A DNA stretch of 17,224 nucleotides, taken from positions 1-17,224 of the forward strand of contig CAINUM010000084.1 of assembly GCA_903853785.1 (NCBI GenBank). The letters are read 5' to 3'. Below are positions 13,952 to 17,224 of this stretch, piece by piece (positions within the stretch are counted from its first letter, which is position 1; each line of letters starts with the position of its first letter). The translations under genes were made by a program, and so were the position numbers. The notes below the pieces were generated by a model. It saw nothing but the letters and a program-made list of their open reading frames with translations, was not told the DNA's origin and made no database searches. The DNA comes from Candidatus Magasanikiibacteriota bacterium (lineage in GTDB: Bacteria; Patescibacteriota; Patescibacteriia; Magasanikbacterales; GWA2-37-8).

Positions 13952-14257
13952 TTAACTTAAACCTGGTATATTAAACTCACCGGATTGTTGCATTTTCATG
14001 GCGATAGTTCTTTGCATTTTTTTCAATGCCTCAGCGTGTGCTTCTTTAATTGCTTTTTCTAACTCAGATTTATTTTCAGAAGATAACATGCTGTCATCGA
14101 TTGCCAAACCAGTCATTTCTAAATTACCATTCATTGTTAATACAACTTTTCCGTCAGCCTTATCAACAGTAACGGTTTCCCCTCCAATTAAATCTTGTAA
14201 TTTTTTTCCTTGATCACGTAAATCTTTAAACTGTTTCAACTTTGAAAACATGGACAT
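13952..14257 (-). CDS. ybaB: YbaB/EbfC nucleoid-associated protein
   Basis: YbaB/EbfC proteins form small dimers that bind DNA as nucleoid-associated factors. The 101 residues show the typical layout: an N-terminal helix (FSKLKQFKDLRDQGKKLQDL), a beta hairpin (ETVTVDKADGKVVLTMNGNLEM, about 27-48), then a long helix with EKAIKEAHAEALKKMQ and a short tail. The Met-Ser-Met start allows ATG at 14257 or 14251; the first is used here. It sits between dnaB (33 nt upstream) and recR (1 nt downstream). The ybaB-recR pair is a widespread conserved linkage. Confidence 0.93.
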   Translation of the reverse strand: MSMFSKLKQFKDLRDQGKKLQDLIGGETVTVDKADGKVVLTMNGNLEMTGLAIDDSMLSSENKSELEKAIKEAHAEALKKMQRTIAMKMQQSGEFNIPGLS

Positions 14258-14290
14258 ATGTATGTTTATAAAATTTAATAAATAAGATAA

Positions 14291-15766
14291 TTAATATTCA
14301 GGTTGTTCTGGAGCTTTGTAACCACCACCTGATCCAGAATTATTAAATGCAGATTTTGGTTTTAAAGCTTGAGGTGCAGAACTATTACTTGGAGCTGCAT
14401 GAGCCGAATCTAGATTTTTAAACGATGCCATCGCTTCAACAAATGCTGTCTTTACGATGCCGGTTGGACCGTTTCTATGTTTAGCAATATGAATTTCAGC
14501 GATATTGCGTTCGTCAGGAGGAATTTCTTCAAGACGATAATTGCGATCGGCAGCTTTACGGTAGATAAATAATACCACATCCGCGTCTTGCTCGATAGAA
14601 CCAGATTCACGCAAGTGAGAAAGTTTTGGAATAGCTGGTTTGCTTTGTTCAACAGTACGAGACAACTGAGATAGAGCCAGGATTGGAATGTTTAATTCAC
14701 GTGCTAAAGCTTTTAAACCGCGACTTATTTCAGCAACTTCCTGAACACGATTGTCTGTTTTGCCACTAGTTGATTCCATCAACTGTAAATAATCGATAAC
14801 AATCAAACCCAAGCCGTGTTCACTTTGTAAACGACGGGCTTTGGTACGAAGTTGTAAAATATTTAAACTACCAGAATCGTCAATATAAATTGGTGTTTCG
14901 GAAAGCACCCCGATTGCATGGCCAATACGTGGAAAATCATCATCTTCAGGGCGGTCGGAAAGGCGACCAGTACGCATACGCCACAAATCAATACCGGCTT
15001 CAGAACACAACATTCTATCTACCAATTGTTCCTTACCCATTTCCAATGAAAATAAACCAACTGGCAATTTTTGTTTTGTAGCGACGTGGCGAACAATATC
15101 CAAAGCTAGAGATGTTTTACCTACGGATGGACGGGCAGCCAAGATAATCAAATCAGATTTTTGTAACCCAGCTAATAGATTGTCTAATTGTGTGAAGCCG
15201 GTTGGTAGACCACGTAACTGACCTTTGTGTTTGTGTAAATCATCAATGCGATCAAAAGCATCAGCCAAGACATTTCGAATTGGAGTGAACGTTTGTTTAA
15301 AATGAACTGTAGAAACAGAAAGTAGATTTTGTTGGGCTTCATCTAAGATTTTCTCAATGTCATTGTCTTCTTGGTATCCCAAACGAGAAATTTCGTGAGA
15401 TGCAAGCAATAGACGACGGCGTATCGCTTTGCGTTGAACAATTTGAGCGTAGTTGGCTGCATTAGCGGCGGTTGGTACAGCGTTGATCAAAGAGGCTAAA
15501 TAAGTACGACCACCACACATTTCTAAAACACCTTTTTCTTCCAAACGAGTGCTAAGAGTCAGCAGGTCTGCAGGTTCGTTGCGTGAATACAAATCAGTGA
15601 TAGTTTCAAAAATACGAGCGTGGGCATTTTTATAAAAATCTTCAGAACGAACAATATCAGCAATTTTTAACATTGCATCTTTGTCTAAAAGTATAGAACC
15701 CAAAAGCGACATTTCCGCCTCTAAACTTTGGGGTGGTACTTTGTTTAATTCTTCATTCGTATTCAT
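14291..15766 (-). CDS. dnaB: Replicative DNA helicase DnaB
   Basis: DnaB is the hexameric 5'-3' helicase at the replication fork. The 491 residues include the N-terminal primase-interacting domain from PPQSLEAEMSLLGSILLD (11-28), a linker helix, and the RecA-fold motor. The motor has Walker A ARPSVGKTS (211-219), FSLEMG (239-244), Walker B LIVIDYLQLM (321-330, D325), LSQLSR (365-370), and the arginine-finger region KHRNGPTG with R431. The last 35 or so residues (PSNSSAPQAL onwards) are low-complexity and Gly/Ser/Pro-rich, unlike the conserved core, perhaps a flexible interaction tail. No intein insertion is present at the Walker A site. It heads the operon with ybaB and recR. Confidence 0.97.
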   Translation of the reverse strand: MNTNEELNKVPPQSLEAEMSLLGSILLDKDAMLKIADIVRSEDFYKNAHARIFETITDLYSRNEPADLLTLSTRLEEKGVLEMCGGRTYLASLINAVPTAANAANYAQIVQRKAIRRRLLLASHEISRLGYQEDNDIEKILDEAQQNLLSVSTVHFKQTFTPIRNVLADAFDRIDDLHKHKGQLRGLPTGFTQLDNLLAGLQKSDLIILAARPSVGKTSLALDIVRHVATKQKLPVGLFSLEMGKEQLVDRMLCSEAGIDLWRMRTGRLSDRPEDDDFPRIGHAIGVLSETPIYIDDSGSLNILQLRTKARRLQSEHGLGLIVIDYLQLMESTSGKTDNRVQEVAEISRGLKALARELNIPILALSQLSRTVEQSKPAIPKLSHLRESGSIEQDADVVLFIYRKAADRNYRLEEIPPDERNIAEIHIAKHRNGPTGIVKTAFVEAMASFKNLDSAHAAPSNSSAPQALKPKSAFNNSGSGGGYKAPEQPEY

Positions 15767-15788
15767 ATGATTTGTTTGGTTCGTATAT

Positions 15789-15817
15789 GTTATATCAAAG
15801 CATTTTTTTGAGCAAGT
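15789..15817 (-). promoter_or_regulatory. Candidate dnaB promoter
   Basis: On the minus strand TGATATAAC (15797-15789) matches an extended -10 with one mismatch. The hexamer 17 nt upstream, ACTTGC (15817-15812), is a poor -35. Transcription would begin some 15-20 nt before the dnaB ATG at 15766. Confidence 0.4.
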
Positions 15818-15886
15818 AAAATTGGGGATGTAGTGTGACTAAAGTGTGTATATATTATTCTTTAACAATTGTAGATAGTGTAATCA

Positions 15887-15915
15887 TTGACAAATTGTCT
15901 AAAATAAGCTAAAAA
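15887..15915 (+). promoter_or_regulatory. Candidate promoter with an overlapping dyad, upstream of the GC-rich gene
   Basis: Consensus TTGACA (15887-15892) is followed after 17 nt by TAAAAA (15910-15915). The -35 lies in the perfect dyad GACAA-A-TTGTC (15889-15899), which could be an operator. The ATG of the GC-rich gene is about 100 nt downstream. On the other strand the same dyad is about 120 nt upstream of dnaB. The weak -10 limits confidence. Confidence 0.35.
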
Positions 15916-15928
15916 ACAACCGTAAGAT

Positions 15929-15943
15929 AGGGAGATAATCCCT
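15929..15943. repeat. Short inverted repeat in the dnaB/GC-rich gene interval
   Basis: AGGGA (15929-15933) and TCCCT (15939-15943) face each other across GATAA. It is the only clear stem in the leader of the GC-rich gene besides a weak TCCA/TGGA pair just before its Shine-Dalgarno. Function unknown. The rest of 15767-16018 is AT-rich and shows no gene. Confidence 0.4.
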
Positions 15944-16018
15944 GTAATTTAGTGTGATGAGTTTTGATTTGGCAAATGTCCAGATCTAGATACATCCAGT
16001 GAATTTGGAAGGTGTTTG

Positions 16019-16651
16019 ATGACGCAGTATAAGCAGTTCCACAAGCTCTTGAACGATGATGCAACTTTCGCATGGCTTTGCCAGCAAGGCAAGACCACCG
16101 ATGAAGCCGGTCACATCGTTCTTGCCTGGCGCGTTCTGGCCAACAAGCTCGGTGTGCCTTTCAACATCAACCTGCACGTCGCTCTTTCCGGGGTGGGCTT
16201 CAAGACCACGCTCCCCGAGAGCGGTCCGACCTGGAATAATTTCAGTTATCTTCAGGGCTGGGACTTTGTTGATCAGCCGACGCGGCACGAGCTCGTTTCG
16301 ATGGTTCCGGCGGTGCTCCCCGAGAGCATTTGCACGAACTACCGGGAGCAGAAGTCTGCGCTCGAAGTGTTGAAGGTCGACATCGGCCTTCCGTCTGACT
16401 ACAGCCTTTCGCTCGGCTCGGCCGTCCACATCGGTTTCTCGGCCGTTGAACACAACCGCGTTGACGGCTCTAATCCGTTCGGCAAGATGCGGGTTCGCAC
16501 CGAGACGATGCTCAAGGATAGCTCGCGGTTGGAGCTTGAATGGCGTCCGGTTGGTGGCCTCTATTGCACCAAGCTGTCCCATGCGGACCACTACAAGACG
16601 TCGGAGCTCGGCGCGTTCGCTGTCGGTGTGGTCCAAGCACTCGATCTCTAG
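16019..16651 (+). CDS. GC-rich orphan gene of unknown function, probable acquired cassette
   Basis: A 210-residue protein with no recognised domain, signal or transmembrane helix. It begins MTQYKQFHKLLND and ends LGAFAVGVVQALDL. It has a WLCQQGKT segment near residue 20, a PAVLPESICTNYREQKSALE stretch (about 98-117), SLGSAVHIGFSAVEHNRVDG near the middle-to-end, and a tryptophan/tyrosine-bearing C-terminal third. Codon use is unlike every neighbour: sampled 60-base stretches are about 55-62% GC, with C or G favoured in third positions (AAG, TTC, CTC, GGC). The ATG at 16019 is preceded by a good Shine-Dalgarno GGAAGG (16007-16012), rare in this window; a TTG directly before it (16016) is the alternative start. 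A long open frame on the opposite strand is a by-product of GC richness. Four hairpins follow the stop. Confidence 0.85.
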   Translation: MTQYKQFHKLLNDDATFAWLCQQGKTTDEAGHIVLAWRVLANKLGVPFNINLHVALSGVGFKTTLPESGPTWNNFSYLQGWDFVDQPTRHELVSMVPAVLPESICTNYREQKSALEVLKVDIGLPSDYSLSLGSAVHIGFSAVEHNRVDGSNPFGKMRVRTETMLKDSSRLELEWRPVGGLYCTKLSHADHYKTSELGAFAVGVVQALDL

Positions 16652-16706
16652 GAACTTTTGGGTTCTAGAATCGGCTCTTTGACTACAAAGCTAGGCCCTA
16701 GGCCTA
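16647..16706. repeat. Three consecutive hairpins after the GC-rich gene
   Basis: Hairpin 1 overlaps the stop codon: TCTAG(G)AAC (16647-16655) pairs with GTTCTAGA (16662-16669) with one bulged G and loop TTTTGG. Hairpin 2 is CTTTG-ACTA-CAAAG (16677-16690). Hairpin 3 is TAGGCC-CTA-GGCCTA (16692-16706), containing a tandem CTAGGCC. None is followed by a T-run, so they are not ordinary terminators. They may form a structured 3' RNA or mark an element end. Confidence 0.6.
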
Positions 16707-16709
16707 TTT

Positions 16710-16765
16710 GACCCTCGAATACTTCAAATTTCACTGTTAAGTGGAAATTGCTGTATTCGAGGGTC
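16710..16765. repeat. 56-nt long near-perfect hairpin
   Basis: A perfect 13-bp stem (16710-16722 GACCCTCGAATAC with 16753-16765 GTATTCGAGGGTC) continues after a 2x2 internal loop into CAA/TTG (16725-16727 with 16748-16750), an A-A mismatch and seven more pairs (16729-16735 with 16740-16746, one G-T) closed by loop GTTA. That is 23 pairs in 56 nt. Only scattered Ts follow, so it is a poor terminator. It could be a recombination site, an element end or an RNA-stability stem. Confidence 0.75.
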
Positions 16766-16783
16766 TTGCTGTTTATGCGGATC

Positions 16784-16813
16784 TTTTCAATTTTTCCTTT
16801 CCTCTGTTATAAT
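16784..16813 (+). promoter_or_regulatory. Promoter of the terminal membrane-protein gene
   Basis: Consensus TATAAT (16808-16813) with TTTTCA (16784-16789) 18 nt upstream. Transcription would start near 16820, giving an almost leaderless message for the ATG at 16823. AT-rich composition resumes here, so this marks the downstream limit of the GC-rich segment. Confidence 0.5.
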
Positions 16814-16822
16814 ATTATCATT

Positions 16823-17224
16823 ATGTGGATAAAATCAATGTTTAAGAATCTAGCGTTGTCGGCATTTTTTGCTAGTATAATATTTATAAATTCATCTTAC
16901 TCAAACAATGCTTTTTTCGGCTGGGTAATTTTAATAGTTTTTTTGATGTGGGCTTCAAAAAGTGTCCATATTTTTTTACACAAATATTTTGCATTTTCAA
17001 GATCGTTGCGCATTAGAGCGTTATCATCATTCATAGTTTTAACGATTCTAGGTTTTGTGGTGGGATTTTTTTCTTGGATTTATAAAATAAATTTACCAAT
17101 ATTATCTTTAAGTTTTTTTATCACGAGTTTAGCGTTCAGTTGTTTGAATCAGTTGGTTGGTGAAAATGACGAAATTATTCCAGAGATTAAGAATGATAAC
17201 AAACAGGTAATTGAAGAAATGCCA
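16823..17224 (+). CDS. Membrane protein, 3' end beyond the window
   Basis: An ATG at 16823 opens a frame of 134 codons that is still open at the window end. Hydrophobic stretches at about 11-24, 31-43, 69-87 and 92-107 predict three to four transmembrane helices. A charged, acidic segment (VGENDEIIPEIKND) then begins the next, soluble part. Composition is AT-rich and matches the rest of the window, unlike the gene before it. A second in-frame ATG at 16838 is an alternative start. I do not recognise the family from this fragment. The N-terminus could precede a cytoplasmic or exported domain outside the window. Confidence 0.7.
   Translation, partial: MWIKSMFKNLALSAFFASIIFINSSYSNNAFFGWVILIVFLMWASKSVHIFLHKYFAFSRSLRIRALSSFIVLTILGFVVGFFSWIYKINLPILSLSFFITSLAFSCLNQLVGENDEIIPEIKNDNKQVIEEMP

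Noticed and set aside
15986..16636. A 216-codon open frame on the minus strand opposite the GC-rich gene
   Set aside because: It is arginine- and alanine-rich with no family resemblance, lacks a Shine-Dalgarno, and is explained by the G/C-rich third positions of the plus-strand gene, which suppress stops on the opposite strand.
16495..16651. Variable region of a diversity-generating retroelement target at the C-terminus of the GC-rich gene
   Set aside because: The tryptophan/tyrosine-bearing end before LGAFAVGVV is loosely reminiscent of C-type-lectin-fold targets, but there is no reverse transcriptase, template repeat or near-identical repeat in the window.
16656..16690. tRNA-like T arm (GGGTTC...) after the GC-rich gene
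   Set aside because: GGTTCTAGAATC superficially resembles a T-loop, but no acceptor, D or anticodon arm can be built around it.
16649..16770. Integron attC site downstream of the GC-rich gene
   Set aside because: A GTTAAGT matching the GTTRRRY core occurs at 16736-16742, but no matching RYYYAAC partner is present and it falls at the loop of the long hairpin, not at a stem base. No integrase is in the window.

Overview
The window looks like a chromosomal segment from a low-GC member of the Candidate Phyla Radiation (Patescibacteria), with gene content like Magasanik-/Falkowbacteria-type Parcubacteria relatives. This rests on small compact genes, few Shine-Dalgarno sites, a reduced division/cell-wall cluster (mraZ-rsmH-ftsL-like only), a membrane-anchored Clp-type AAA+ protein with a small membrane partner, and many tiny membrane proteins. 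The exact lineage is inference. TGA ends mraZ, so the standard bacterial stop set applies, not the SR1/Gracilibacteria recoded one.

Layout. (1) Positions 1-4287, minus strand: a probable operon running from a one-TM surface-type protein of unknown function to murJ (lipid II flippase), lepA (EF-4), a 31-residue one-TM microprotein and the start of another membrane protein cut by the window edge. (2) Positions 4343-5783: two overlapping divergent promoters, then a beta-CASP metallo-beta-lactamase RNase on the plus strand. It faces a MazG-like NTP pyrophosphohydrolase (minus) across a bidirectional terminator. (3) Positions 6200-8098: a DnaA-box dyad, then the mraZ promoter overlapped by four MraZ boxes at exact 10-nt spacing, then mraZ, rsmH and an FtsL-like gene, closed by a terminator. 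(4) Positions 8114-12841: an extended -10 promoter, a small membrane protein, a 931-residue double-AAA+ Clp-like protein with a zinc knuckle and two TM helices, a WecA/MraY-like sugar-phosphate transferase and a membrane-tethered DUF192 protein. (5) Positions 12867-13339: a strong promoter, a foldable leader, rplU (L21) and a bidirectional terminator. (6) Positions 13342-15766, minus strand: dnaB-ybaB-recR. (7) Positions 15767-16822: an intergenic zone holding one strikingly GC-rich ORF (near 60% GC in sampled stretches, against below 45% in the sampled flanking sequence). It has a good Shine-Dalgarno and is followed by four consecutive hairpins, the last a 56-nt near-perfect one. (8) From 16823: a membrane protein cut by the window end.

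Most of the window is ordinary housekeeping: translation (lepA, rplU, rsmH), envelope and division (murJ, mraZ, FtsL-like, WecA-like), replication and repair (dnaB, ybaB, recR). Two parts stand out. One is the Clp-like protein, whose first ATPase domain has lost its Walker B acids, arginine fingers and pore loop, and whose second lacks the canonical aromatic pore loop; that suggests a specialised membrane unfoldase or remodeller. The other is the GC-rich ORF with its structured 3' flank, which looks like an acquired cassette of unknown function.
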